Assembly (NCBI GenBank): GCA_035236585.1 | Contig: CP141135.1 | Span: forward strand, 2,204,001-2,268,000 | Direction of reading: 5' to 3' | DNA length: 64,000 bases | From: Warburgia ugandensis | Taxonomy: Eukaryota; Streptophyta; Magnoliopsida; Canellales; Canellaceae | Part shown: positions 45,931 through 58,960 of the stretch, in pieces | How the letters are laid out: the number at the start of each line of letters is the position of its first letter | How positions within the stretch are numbered: position 1 is the first letter of the stretch | Made by a program: the position numbers and the translations under genes | The notes under the pieces: model-generated | Seen by the model: the letters and a program-made list of their open reading frames with translations, nothing else | What the model was told of the DNA's origin: nothing | Database searches by the model: none

Positions 45931-47130
45931 TTTTTTTTGCATCTTTATAACAAACATCCCGTGGAGTTTTGTATGTAACAGCTAAAATCACATTGGTGGG
46001 CCTAACTGTGCTTTATCTGCACCATTCATCATCTTGACCTTCTCTTAGATATCAATCTCATGCTGGAAAAAATTTCATCTATCAAATGATCCTACCCATT
46101 GTTTTTTCATGTTTAAAAATGAAAAGTAAATAATCTCACTGTCCTTTTCTAAATGTAAAAGAACAAACCTAAGAATCATCCACTGCATAAGATCTGAAAG
46201 GAGATTCATGAGATGAATGGTTGAGATCAACAACTTCGTGGACACTTAAAATATATAGTGGGCAATAAGTAAGGGTCCACAGAGTTGCTATTACTGACTC
46301 TCGCATGCATCTACCAACCAAACTCTACATCTCCAATAAAATGAATTTGCAAGTGATTGCAGCTGCTTGGTCATTTCTATTTTCAGATTACTGAACGAAC
46401 GGCTAGGATCCATCTGTTGATAAAATTTCTGATCTATAGGCGCACTTGTACCAGAAATACAAAGTGACTGTTTAAGTGGTCCGTCGTTGGTCGTTAAAGC
46501 GCACCAAAGTTAGTGGTCCACCCTGACGTTCTCCTATAAACTACGTATAGCACAGAACTAGAATAACTAGCAGTACGAAATGAGTGGATCCACTGTGATT
46601 AGCCACTAGCAAGGCTATCATCAATTGGACAGTTCCAACCCTACGATCTCTGTATATTTGCAAATCTTTGCCCAATGTCAATCTCATCATCCAATTTGGC
46701 AGCAGTGGGGCCACATGGACCAAAGAAGCTAAACTGTAGACTCCATTGTGGGCGCCCACAAAGTGATGACTTTGAGACCGGGAAGCATAACTACATTGGA
46801 AAATTTGTGTTGATCTCACCGTTAAATTTGGTAAAAACAGCGGATATCAAGATTTGTCAGACAAAATCAGGAGTTCGCATTTTTATTGAGGAAATCCTAG
46901 GCAAGACTTCATGAATCAAGGGTCGATAATGGCTCAATTGAGACAAAATCAGAATCATTGTCCATTTTTTAATCGGCTTCCAGACTAATGGATCGGATTG
47001 TTTCGCACGGCTTTTTGGGACCACACACCATAAATTACTACCAATAATAATTTCGTAAATAAGATACGCTCTTGAGGGTATTGTAGTAATCCATGCAGAA
47101 ACTGTGAGGAACACAGACGCCCTTTTCTCA
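45931..47130. other. Intergenic region upstream of the PUB62-like gene
   Basis: No supported ORF. It starts with a T-rich run (45930-45950) and then unassigned sequence. The last few hundred bases should contain the PUB62-like promoter; I saw no clear TATA box before the CT-rich leader. Confidence 0.4.
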
Positions 47131-47496
47131 AGGAATTTCTCTCTCTACACTTCTCCCTTTTCTTTCTCTCTCTACACAGAGCCACATTCTTCTTCCTTCT
47201 CTCTCTCTAACCCAAAACCCTAGATGGAAAAGTCAAAACCCTAATTTTCTCTCGCTGTCCATCTCTACTCTTTTCTCCTCAGAAGAGCAGAGAAAATCTC
47301 TGAAATTCAAACTCCACCATTGAAAAACCTAAATCAAAACCCTGGAAATCGTAAAACTTACACCAAAATGTGAACTTTTCAACTCTCTCCAATGGAAATT
47401 TCCTCCCCAAATCCTAAATTTCTCCCTCCTACAGCTTCCAATTTTCATAGAACCCTAAGACCCACAAAAATCTCCTCAAAATTCGAAAAATGATTC
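47131..47496 (+). promoter_or_regulatory. CT-rich 5' leader of the PUB62-like gene with upstream ORFs
   Basis: CTCTCTC-rich tracts at 47141-47215 are typical of plant 5' UTRs. If transcription starts before 47224, the leader carries four upstream ATGs: 47224 (six codons), 47368 (ATGTGA, a start directly followed by stop), 47392 (33 codons, ending at 47493) and 47490 (overlaps the main frame in another phase). The 33-codon uORF stop and the 47490 start overlap as ATGA. This predicts strong translational control; the transcript start is inferred, not seen. Confidence 0.5.
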
Positions 47497-50400
47497 ATGT
47501 TTGGGTTCAATATGCAGATGTCAGCAATGACTCCAACTCCATTAACAGCACCACAATCACACCCTCCATCTTCTTCCTCCATGAGATCTCCTCCAACTCC
47601 ACTTCAATCCCACCTCCCTTCGTCTCTCTCTCTAGGCTTACTTTCTCTCCCTCCGTCGAATTCCGGTCACCGGAATCCGGATCACCTGCTGGAGCCGGTT
47701 CCCGCTGTGGAACCGGCAATTGCCAGAGTGCGGCTATCGGATATTACGCCGTATGATGGGGCTCCTTGTGGTAATTATGTTAGAGCAGTGGAGGCGCTTT
47801 CGGGTTCGTTAACGAGGCATAACGCCGCTGTGATTGAGTTGGGGAGCATGGAGACAGCGTTGATTCGGTGCGTTTTTGAGTCGGTGAGGTTGTATTTTCG
47901 GACGAGGGCGGAGAGAGGAGGGGGTTGGGGGAAGCCTGGGAGAGGGATTTTTATGTATAGAGCTGGAAGGTAAGAGGTTTTCTTGTTTGGTTGTTTTTGG
48001 TTTTAGTTAGTATTGAAATAATTTGAAGTAGAAGTAAAGGACAAGAATAGTTAGGAGAACTAATTTTAATACGCAGAAGTGACAAACAAGTGATTTTAAA
48101 GTGAAATGGTAATGCAAGTTGGAATTATGGGGAAAGTATCAAATTTTTTGTGCTAATTTAGAATTCTGTGTTGTAAAGCATGGTGTATAATAGCAGAGTA
48201 ATCTGAGGCAAGCAAAGGGAAATCAAAGAATATTTTAGTTAGAAGTAAGTGCAATGTGAAATGGTCCAATTGAAGTTGGAATCATGGGGAAAGTTTCAAT
48301 TTCAACACATTAAGTTTGGCTTAGTGCAGCTACAACAGCGAACCTGATTTTAATGCCTAAAAGTGAAAACAAGTTATTGTAATGTGAATTGGTTCATTGC
48401 AAGTTGGAGTTATGGGAAAAGAATCAGAATATTTACTACATATTTCAAATTTAGTTTTGCAAATGCACAATGTAGAGTAGAAGATTAATTTCAGGAAAGT
48501 AAAACAAAGTGAAGAGAACTGTTAGTTACAAAAGTAATTCTAATGTGAAATTGAAGTTGGAATTTTGGGGAAAGATCCAATTTTGACACTTTAAGTTTGG
48601 TTGAGTAAAACTAGAATAGTAGATTTTAGTGTATGCCTAAATCTGAATTGCAGGTTGGGTGTAAATTTGAGAATTTTGTTTTGTATTCTTTAGAATAAGT
48701 ATATCTGATGTGAAATAGATCATTTCAAGTTGGAATTATGGGGAAGCTTTCAATTTTGACTAATAGTTTAAGTTGACTGAAGCTAGATTTCTAAAGGCAC
48801 TGTTTGCTGCGAATTCTTAATTGTGGACTTTTAGAAATATCTTGCCACGTCAAGGTCACACGACGACAATGCTACCATTGCGCCAGGGCTCCCCTTTTCA
48901 TTTGATTAAGTTGGTTATTTGCAGTGATACATGCTTCATCTCATACTTAAGCATAGCATCAGATTTTTGCATTGATGATTGAATGTTATTTCAGTCCCAT
49001 ACAGATTGCTGAGCTTTAATTTGATTGTGAAACTTCTATTAACTTAGCTGGACCCTTTTCATTGTAGAGCTTTAGAAGATGGAGACTCGTCACCACCATG
49101 CATGAGTGAAGCTTTTAGATGCTTAGGGAAGGCAGCTCGTGCAGCTCTATCTGCTATAGCAAGGCATCTTCGTCTGCGCAGCGAGTAGTAACAGTGCCAG
49201 AAGATAGTTTTATTTGAATACATTTACTCGGCAACAACTCCTCCTGGTTCTGATATTTCTGTTTTTCCTTTTGAAATTAATTGGCAGTGTGTTCAACCAT
49301 TTGCTTGATGATAACCCATTACCTGCCAATGAAGCATCTTCATCAGTACTAGTAGCATCCTATACCAATTCATGTCCACAAAATGGGAGGGCTTCTATTG
49401 GTGGAGGGAAGCCTTTGGCAAGCAGTGAGGTTGAGAAGGGGTTGTTGACATTGATTGCTTCCGACAGTCCTGGCATTCAGGTATCTCATTTTTTCCCTTG
49501 AAGGATATACCATTTTATTTGGTTACACACTTTGCAGATAGAAGAATTCCATTAGAAAGAAGCTAAACTTTGTAATTGCTGAAGTAATTTAGTTGAACTA
49601 GGTCTCAAAATTCTTCACTAGAATGAGGTTAAAATCGCAGCAAAAGCTTCTCTCAGTCAAGCTACAAAATAAATTGTATAAAGCTTTACCAGAATATGGA
49701 AAGAACAGCATCATGTCATTCAACGTGTATAGCAAATCACTAGGTAACTCTTTTACCCTTTTAGGATCAGATAACAGAGGATTCTTGAGCACACTCCACA
49801 CAGATGTGAAGTTTTCTATTTGAAATCCTGGGAAAATTAGAGCAAAAAACTAATAAAGCTTTCTGACTCTGACCTTATAAAACTTTGAAACTTATTTGTG
49901 CCACGATCATCCTACTCTAATGGACCTAACTTGATGGAAAGTACGACCCCTATATCACCTTCTTCTTTAGTTACTCAACTCTAGCTACACCTAACTGAGA
50001 AATTTGTCTCCTGAATTAACTATTCTCATTAGACATTTATAGGGCCCGGTGTTGGTTGTAATCTTGACTAACTTAAAACCATAAATCCAAGTGAGAGTAA
50101 AACACAAGTTGAAACTAAAGTAATCAGAGTGAAGGAGCTGGCTCCTTTGCTGCTTTGAATAACGGTCCCCCATGAACATAAACATGTTTTCTAAATATAG
50201 GGACCTTTCTGTTATGTTTATTGATTACTTTTCCAGGTATTTGATCTGCAAATTTCTGTCCATGTTTTACATTATTGGTCGTTGTTACTGGCTTTTATGG
50301 TTTAAGCTTATTGTAATCCTCAAATAATTTTCTTAGTTGTTTTCTGGCATAGGTCTGTGATCCAAATGGTCGCTGGTACCTAGCAGACAGTGGTTCCCGG

Positions 50401-53400
50401 CCAGGGGATCTTTTGCTGATAACAGGCAAGGCACTCAGCCATGCTACTGCTGGCCTTCGCCCTGCTACTTCGCATAGGGCAGCTCCTGAGTATTCTTCGG
50501 GTGCTACTATGGGCGGAAGGTGTAAATTTGAGTCATTTCCTTGCTTTGATTTCATATACTGTGAATTAAGTATTTAATTGCATGCTAATATAAAGTTCTA
50601 CTCTTATGCATATATACATGATAGTTCCATAAATTTACAACAATCTGATCTCAGTGGCCTTTATGCTTGTAGGGCATATCTGGCATTTAGGTTAATGCCA
50701 CAAAGCAATGCTATTCTAGATTGTTCACCAATTGCAGCAGCGGGTCATGTAATTCCTCAAAGCTATGTGCCAATATCTGTAAGCCAGTTTATGGATGACC
50801 TATCTGCTGAGGAAGATGCAGTGTGCAACCGACCTGAAAGTGCTTATGTAAGTCTGCCTAGCTCAAAAACAAGAAAGAAGAAGCTCTAGATGAATGCAGT
50901 ACTGTGTGTGATGTCTTGTTCTATTTTTCTTCCTCAATTGTGTGACAGTGGTCATGAACTTTGGAACCCAGGAAACTCGCAATAATTTAAACCGGGAACC
51001 ATCATTAAGAAGCGTTCTCTCAGATCCTATATCGTGAGTTCAAATCTAACCTTGCGTTGTCCCTATTTTTTCTTTTTATATATAAGTAATGGTGCTCAGT
51101 TTGTTGGTGAATTGAGTGGTTAAGGTTCTATAAATAGAAATTTTTTATTTTTCCATTTAATTTTAACCAGCATTGCCCTTTGTTGAAGGTCTCTATTAGA
51201 AAAGCAAACCTCTGCCAGGAAACTTTGTAACACTTCTTGCAATCTGAGGATCTTAGAGAATTTATGTGAACAAATTGGACAAATCAGAAGTTACTAGTAG
51301 CTTGAGGAACCTTGCCTGGGAAAATAGAATTCCTTAGGTGGTCTTCTATCGGAAATTTCAGCCTAAGGTACCAACAGAATACAATGTTGGCTAAGTCTCA
51401 CTGTACAAGTGTGACAAACTGGAAAGAAGATTTTCATGTAAAGCCTGAGACAGATTTGGTGACTTGATGTTTGGAACAATCATTTTTCATTAGGTGATGC
51501 ATTTAGGCTGCAGAATTTCAATATTTTGGGAAGTTGAATGAGTAACCAGTTTACTGGGTAGGATGAAAACCATGTTTGACTCATGTGACTCAATGATTGG
51601 TGGTGGAAGTTTTCTCAAAGTTTCTTTATTATCTCCATGTATGGTTAACCTGCTTTTTCTGATAACTTGTTGCCTTATTTTGTACAAAGAAGGTTCCTGG
51701 GATTGATGGGAGTTCTTAAGATTCTGGTTTTCATGTGTATATGATATGACTATCTTTTGAAAACAATTGTAAACTTAGCAAACTTGCCTTTAACTTGTGC
51801 TTAAGTAGTTTCTGCTTTACAGAGGGCTTCAGTTGTGTTACATCACAAACTAAAAACTAAATATAGGATCAATCTGACAAGAGATGCTCAAGATAAAAAG
51901 AAAAAGGGACACCTAACGCATTAGCAAAAGCCTTTCCTGCATAGGTTCAGACACAATTCATTGGAGTTTATCAATTTTAATCTCTGAGGATCAAATGATG
52001 TCATCTGAGGTTATCTGATAACTTTTCTGCTGTTTATCAATTTTGCTTTGTCAAGTTGTGTATTGCTTGATTCTATCAAGTTTGTAAATAAGAGAATCTG
52101 AGTAGTCAAAATCTAAAAGAGGAAATGTCCTGGGTGAAAACTAACCTGGGTGGCAATGAAAGTGCATTTGGTGTTGGTTTTCTGAGGGCCTCCTCTTAAT
52201 ATTGCTTCGCATTGTCACCATACCTATATATTGATATTCTTAATTTCTGTCTGTCTTTAGACTTAAATGTGTAGGGGCTGTTACAACTGATCTAATTAAT
52301 GACACTTCTTAATTGCTTTTTGATCTTTGATGCACTAGTGGTGCATTCCTTGAAGATGCATCAGTTGTTTCTTGTGGACATTCATTTGGTGGTCTCTTGC
52401 TGCAGAAGGTCCTTCAAATGGTATGTGCGAACTGATAATACCTTATAGTTCGATTGTCTAACTCAGAAACAATATTTTGTTGCTATATCGATTTGGATCC
52501 TGACATAACTGTATCAGTTTCAGTTTAGAAGACGCATAAGTAACAGCAGTTTGCACTTCAACAATCATTATATGTGGGTTATGATTTACATTAAATGATG
52601 AACTAAAATGAAGCTGATCTTAAAAGCATTGAAACTTACCTTAATGTTTATGAAAACGTAATTTATGCAATCAATATAAATTCTAGCATTTACAAGCATG
52701 TCCTAGTACATATTATAAATATCGCACATAAAGTGAAGGCTTTTTCAGTTGTCCATAATCACATGCCTCAGATGGCAAAGAGGAAATGAAGGCACGTTTG
52801 ACGGGCAAATTAGGATAGCAAACACTGGTGCAATATGTTCCCTACTGTTTAAGTTGAGTTAAATTATAAATTCTTCTGGGACTGGACATTTTTATTTATT
52901 TATTATTTTTCGATGTTGAACTCGTGCACCTGTAAGCAGCATTGACCTGTGACCTCCATGAGTGAGCCTCCTTCCTGGGCCACTGCACTAGTAAGGGCTT
53001 TGCTTGCCAGTTAATAAGTGTGTGCAGGATTATTTGGTCTATGGTTATGTTTTCCATCTTTGGAGTGTGTGGCAAGAATAGAATGTCAGAACATGCTAGA
53101 ACATTTGAGGATAAAGCTATCATTCCTGGCTTCTTTGTTTCTGCCTGCCCAGATGTTACTGGCACCAAAGAGAACTAAAAATATTTAGGTTCTTGCTCCT
53201 GCCAATGGGTAGCTAAAGTATGACATCTATTTCTTGGATATTCTAGATGTAGTCTCTTTGAGAGGGTCATTAGGGATGACAGTGCTTCTATGACTTGTAT
53301 TATGACCACTATCAATCATATGGATTCAACCAAGGTGAAGTTCACATTGGAATTGGTGTTTCTGGGAGAACCATGGGATGTAGGCTAGTGGTGGGGAGAT

Positions 53401-55202
53401 GACATTGATCTTTGGAAGTTGAAAACATGTATGGGTGGATATTAGATGAGCCTAGAGTTCTACCAGTTGTGATTTTCTCTTTTACAAGTGGCTTGAAATG
53501 GAGATAAGTAGCTAAAATGGGCGTCTCTAGAAAATTCTACCAACATCCTTGAATGTAATTCTGTATGTCTTGGTTCTATTCTTGTTACTTGTGTCAAAAT
53601 TAAAATAAAGAACTAAAACTAGCTTTGTTGATTCAAATAGTCCAGATGTAGCCTCTGCGATGCAGAAATTGACAGTGGGACTCTGATTCCTAATCACAGT
53701 AAGTTCTAATTTCTCTTCTTATCCATGTTTTGTATTTTATCAACTAGTGAAGCATATTTGTTGGAAACTGAAATTAGCTTCTCCACAGCTTTAAGGGCTG
53801 CTGCAGTAGCTGTGAAACATGAAGATGACAGAAGACTCTTCCACAATGCAGCTCTCAGGAAGAGGAGGAAAGAGGCGGGTGAACAGATGGATGCACTGAA
53901 GAGACTAAATAAGGTAATTTATGAAAAAAGTGCTGGGAAGAATGGTTAATGGAAATATCTTTCTACAAGCTTGCTGTGCTTGCCTCTTGAAGTTTCTGAA
54001 GTGGGTCCCTGCCCTATATTAGGCCTTGTTGGTTCCTTCATAGGATGCCAATTCATATGGACTGACATTTTCCATTTTACTTCCTATTGTCATATGATGT
54101 GATCAGTTTGGTTTTTATAACAATTACTTGCTTCACCCTGTTAAATGAAATCGTGATCATCACTTCTGTGATGAAATCAGTGTCAATGTATGAGTTCAGC
54201 TGGTGATATACGCTTCTCTTGAAAGGCCAGCTTCTTTCTTGCTTTTTCAGGAAAATGGGGAGATGACTGCCGATGGTGACAGCCCAAGGCAACATAAAGG
54301 GGTTCAGTATCCATTTGCAGTGAATGAGAAGGTGCTCATTAAGGTAAGTAGTTAATTAGCCATTTGCTTTTAATTTCTCAGCACTATTAGTGGAGGTGGT
54401 CAGTGGATACATGAAATGCAGATGTTAAAGGCAAGTAAAGTTGTGCAGGGAAATAGGAGGACTCCCGAGAAATTTGTGGGAAGAGAAGCAGTCATCACTT
54501 CTCAATGCCTCAATGGCTGGTGAGTTGGTAAAACGCTATTGTTTTGTCTCAAAAATTTTGACTCCTTCAAAAATTAGTCAGCAAAAGGCCGGCGGGTAGG
54601 TTAGGGGTTCATTTCAACAACAATTATTTCATTTTTATAACAATAAATTTTGTTTGGCATCATGTTTGTCTTAATTTAGCTTAAAGGCTGACTGCCTCAA
54701 AGAATATGCCATACTAAAGTGTTGGAAGCTCATGTGAAGTTGAGAGTTGCAAGACTTGAGTGAAATAGAACTGCACTTCTGTAGTTGGCAAGTTGATTGC
54801 AATTACCATGATGACTGAAAGAATAGATCCAGACCTCAGCTTTTACTTGATATTGAAGATGATCATATCTCCATTTGGCACAATAATGAGAAACCCTTCT
54901 GTTCTGTATTCAACTCATTCATGATGTTAGAAACATAGCGGAACATTGTATCGAGTTCAAATCTCATGATTCAAACTAGATGTTGGAAATAATTTTACAT
55001 CTTATTTTCTATTTTGACACCTCATGGCTTTTACCATCTGTCATTTTCCTCTTATTCAAGAAATATATTTTGCAGGTATCTTCTGAAGATTCTGGATAGT
55101 GGAGAGAATGTTCGGCTGCAGTACCGCTCTCTTCGTAAGATCTCAGGCTCCCAGTCAGATGACAGGCTGAAATCACAACCTATGATTCAGAATGGCAGTT
55201 GA
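47497..55202 (+). CDS. PUB62-like: U-box domain protein, PUB62-like, complete twelve-exon gene
   Basis: U-box proteins are usually E3 ubiquitin ligases. Exons: 47497-47969, 49068-49184, 49288-49480, 50353-50519, 50673-50847, 50972-51033, 52339-52420, 53641-53698, 53789-53913, 54251-54343, 54449-54519, 55076-55202. All junctions keep frame, giving 580 residues. After a Ser/Pro-rich N-terminus comes RLSDITPYDGAPCGNYVRAV then EALSGSLTRHNAAVIELGS, a plant-conserved domain recalled as oxygenase-like in fold. VCDPNGRWYLADSGSRPGDL and DCSPIAAAGHVIPQSYVPIS follow. The U-box (GAFLEDASVVSCGHSFGGLL ... CSLCDAEIDSGTLIPNH) spans exons 7-9 and keeps Cys-Gly-His and paired cysteines unusual for a U-box, so metal binding is possible. 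A basic helix (AALRKRRKEAGEQMDALKR) and a C-terminal module ending LQYRSLRKI close it. The start could instead be a downstream in-frame ATG at 47512, 47518 or 47527. Intron 1 holds an Au SINE fragment. Confidence 0.88.
48844..48897 (-). mobile_element. Au SINE head fragment in intron 1 of the PUB62-like gene
   Basis: Minus strand: AGCCCTGGCGCAATGGTAGC, then TTGTCGTCGTGTGACCTTGA. Only the first third (pol III promoter head) of Au remains. Confidence 0.8.
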
Positions 55203-57260
55203 TCGGTCACGAAATATTTGAAACATGTAATTTTTCACAACATCCCCTGTCAGGAAGGGATGCAAGAGAGAACCCCCAGGTTGCAGAGATTCTCTGAACT
55301 GCAATGTGCGGCTGGTGTAAAAATGCAGGATGAGTTTCACTGATATAATTTATATGGTTAGAAGGTCATTGAGCCGATGCAAGGAACAGCAGGTTGGAAA
55401 TCCAGATGTGTCACCATTAGAAGCTTGACTTGTGCTTTAGTCAAGCAGTTTTTGTCACCAATCTTTCCTCGGTCCACATGGGGTTGGTGTTTCTGGGGAT
55501 TGGTTCAGGCGACAAACATTAGTTGCAGTGAATTGTTTCGTTGTTTTGCCAGTGAGGTTTGTCTATTAGATGCAGGTTTTGTTTATATTGTATGATTTTA
55601 TTTTCTTCTAATTTTTATGTGGAGCTACAAACTCTGTATCGTAGGTAGAGTAGGGAGTTGAAGGAGCATAAAATGTGAAATTTGCAGTGGCTTGGTGGTT
55701 TGTTCTCATGCATGCAGCTAGTCTTCAGCACCCAATATTTACTCTCAAATTTGTCAAGTATGTATGAAGGTAGAAGCTAAGCTGGCTGATTAGAGTTCAG
55801 ATGACAAAGTGGAAATGAATGATTGCTCCTGTTATCTGCTTATCTAGTGTTTGCCCTCACAAATGTTCTGCATAATGCCTGATTTGTAGTTCTGTTGGAT
55901 TGATAATTAGATTTTACCCATAGTGACGATAATTAAATAGTAGGAAAAGAAAGAAGGATGCTACTGTAGGGAAAGTGCCATGGCTAGTGGCTACCTGTCC
56001 CACTAGATTTTTAGTGGCTACCTGTCCCAAAAACTATGCCGTCTGAATTAGTCAGGTGGCTACACTAGGAAAGATGCACTTCTCATCATCTGAAATGGAT
56101 GGCTAGAAACTTAGCATTACCAATGATCTGCCTAGATTTTTAGCAACTGACAACATAGGTTTTGGATGCTAAATTGTCCAGTTTTCATTGGCTTTGGACC
56201 AGTTGTCATGCAGAGCTAGTAAATTCAAATGAGCGGATGGATCTATCAAAGATGAGCCCTTGATGCAAAAGTGTGTCCAGTCCAAGCCACTAACAAGTTA
56301 AGTCTCTTGCTGGTGGCAATTGGTTTCCTTCCGATGCAGGACCAAATTTCATAAGCTGCAGCAGATGATTTGTTCTTACAATTGTCATCCCCCCCACCTC
56401 TCTCTCTCTCTCTCTCCCCTGTTCATGTAAAATCAGAAAGGCCCTATGTGGACAACTCTAGACAACCAACAACCAAGCATACATTTTTGAACTTACAATT
56501 TAACTTTTTCTCCTCTAGCCACTGATTGCCACATTGTAAGATCCCCACTAGCTACTCATCCACTAGACGCCAGTGACTGATCAAATCCGAAAAGACTTTG
56601 AGTTGCTCTAACTGATGATCAATCAAGCCATGCTACCTAATTACTCCCAAAAGTAGCTTTAGAAAGCCCTGGCCCCTCTACAAATAGCCCCCATTTACCT
56701 AGAAGATTCATTTCAGCTTCCATTTCTCCCCTATTTTTTCCTTCTAAAGAGTTTTTTTCCTGGATAACCCCAAACCCATAAGAGACTTGAACCCATGACC
56801 CCTTCTTGCACCAGTGTGTTAGAAGGCCAAGACTTTCTCCCTATCTTCAGTATTTTTTCCTCTTCAAAACCAAAAAATCTGCAATTTCATCCAAATTCAT
56901 CATGGCTACATCCCTTTCCTTTACTCTCATTGCTTTACTTCTCAAATTACTTGCAGTTTTATGTTAGGTTTGAGATCTAATGCATAATCTATTAACATTT
57001 ATCTCAAGATAGCTTAGCTTAGAACCACAAATACATTGCTTCAAGACTTAGGGCCAGATTGAGAGGTTCATTGGTTTACCCCTGATTATTCCACAAACTT
57101 TCATAGAGTAAGCCGGCATAATCCAATGGGCTTTTATAGAAGCCTTGTCAGTGGGTCCTTCAGAGTAGACTATACACATTATTATCTGTAGATGTCTAAC
57201 TCCACGAGGCAATGTTACTTATTTTATCTTTGGAGGATACAACCTTGCTATAGTTCCTGC
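55203..57260. other. 3' UTR of the PUB62-like gene, then intergenic DNA
   Basis: The first 400-500 bases after the stop are probably 3' UTR. Further on there is a small direct repeat (TAGTGGCTACCTGTCCCA at about 55986 and 56012) and a (CT)n at 56398-56416. Short frames here show no domain. Confidence 0.45.
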
Positions 57261-57269
57261 TACACCATA

Positions 57270-58235
57270 GATGCAAGTGTAATTAAATTAGTGACCTTGG
57301 CCACTAAGTTCAATGACTTTTCAATGGAAAATTTTAGAAAAAGTTAGTACCTAATATAACTCGATAACTTAGAATCTAATGAAGTGGTTATATTTCAATA
57401 ATAATAGTGAGATATTCAATTGCAAACATATCATGTTCACCAACTTGCGCAGCAGTACCTGTTAAAGCTTTTTCAATGAGATTCAACAATTTAAACTTTG
57501 ATTTTCTGCAAAAAAAGTTATATAAAACTCTGAATAACACAAATTATAGCATAAAAAATACTTCATATTAATCAAAGACACAATAATTAAATAAAAACTC
57601 AAGTATAAAATATAAGCAAGTGTTATTACTGTTCACATTAACAACAAGGAGTAGCAAACTTTAAGCTCTTTATTCAATGCCTTTATGAATGAAATTTAAA
57701 AATCTAAGACTTTGGTTTTCTTCTTCCCAATGTCATTTATCTATTAAGATTAATTTCAGAGATTTTTGTTGATTAACGAAGCATAAATTCATGCGTAAAA
57801 TCCTCAACTTAATCACATTTGCATTTGTGAGATAGCAGGTACTGTGTGTAGGTTGTTGAATATGGCATATTTGCGATTAAATATCTCACATTTAGTTGGT
57901 TCTTTTTGAAATCTAAAATTGCCATTAAATTCCTTGTTCTTGAGTTGTATTAGATATCAAGTTTCATAGAAAGTTTTCATCAAGAAGTCATTGAACTTAG
58001 TGGCCAAAGTTAATAACTTAATCACATCGCGTCTGTGAGGTAGTAGCCTTGTTAGAGAAGGGTAGTATCGAAATTTTATAAAAACTAACAGTGAAGGAGG
58101 ATGGAAGCCTAATAGAATGCCATTTTTGCAAAGTTTACCAAAACTTAATGGTAAATTTGCAGAACTCATAAAATGTTGGACTTTTTTGCATATATGTTAA
58201 AACTTAATGGCATTTTTGCAAAAACCCCAAAACAA
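57270..58235. repeat. Head-to-head DR-A repeats forming a long imperfect inverted repeat
   Basis: The plus strand at 57270-57460 (ATGCAAGTGTAATTAAATTA, GGCCACTAAGTTCAATGACT) is matched by the minus strand at about 57780-58235 (ACGCGATGTGATTAAGTTAT, GGCCACTAAGTTCAATGACT). In the right arm the unit start recurs about 230 bp later (CAAATGCAAATGTGATTAAG). The far right also carries GCAAAAATGCCATTAAG, shared with the copy at 32180. No ORF. Confidence 0.7.
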
Positions 58236-58381
58236 AAATTGCATTTGAATCAAGGGTAAAGATCACATGTAATGGTAGTCCTAGCGAGGGTGAATTGGAA
58301 TATCAACTGGTATGGTCATAATGTGATTATATAAGCCTCGCCGCCGGGACATCAGTGTAATGAGTAGCCTTCTTTTTTTTA

Positions 58382-58401
58382 ATATATATATATATATATA
58401 T
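58382..58401. repeat. (AT)n microsatellite
   Basis: Ten AT units next to a T-rich tract. Confidence 0.9.
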
Positions 58402-58745
58402 TTTATTTTAAACAAAGAGTTATAAAACAAACTATTTAGAACTTATTATTATAATTTTTAAATCTACTTAAAATATTCCAAATAAGAGAAAAATGCCACC
58501 TAGAACGTTTAGAGTGCTGCCCATTTCTGTGGCTACGTTTGTTGCGCAGTCACGCTCATGCATCGAATATGAGTCAATAGAATATGGTCTAAGTTATAGT
58601 TTTGCATTTGTTAAGCTAAATAAAAGATACTAAAAGTAAGAAAAATTAGATAAATGGGTTTGATCAAGCCAATATGGGGCCCATTGCATAAATCATCTCT
58701 CTATAAGCTGTGGAGGCCCACATAACGCATTCCTCTGACCTTGAA

Positions 58746-58960
58746 GGGCCTGTTTGGTTGGCAAGGACATACAGAAATGGATTTCCACAGCAAAATAAAT
58801 TATATGCCGGAAGTGCTTTACAAGTTGAAAATGGGAGAATTTTTGAGTCTTCTGTGTAATTCAATTTCAAGTTCTAAAACACTTTTCACTAACTTCATTT
58901 TATTTTTTATTTTATTTTATTTTTTTCTGTTGGAAATCAACTTTCATGAAAGGAGGGAAA
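58746..58960. mobile_element. Tourist-like MITE
   Basis: Starts GGGCCTGTTTGGTTGGCAAG, the classic PIF/Harbinger MITE opening; continues with GAAATGGATTTCCACAGCAA and TTTTTGAGTCTTCTGTGTAA; the right end (GTTGGAAATCAACTTTCATG) is worn. Related to copies at 18200, 19580 and 20616. Confidence 0.6.

Noticed and set aside
47490-47756. 88-codon frame starting 7 bp before the PUB62-like start
   Set aside because: Out of phase with the conserved domain that continues through the downstream exons; treated as an overlapping uORF, not a separate gene.
52896-53168. Possible Au SINE or coding fragment in intron 7 of the PUB62-like gene
   Set aside because: It contains tRNA-like phrases (GTGACCTCCATGAG) but not the Au order, and the minus-strand frame has no homology.
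58664-58870. Minus-strand frame at the Tourist-like MITE
   Set aside because: It overlaps the MITE and has no recognisable domain.
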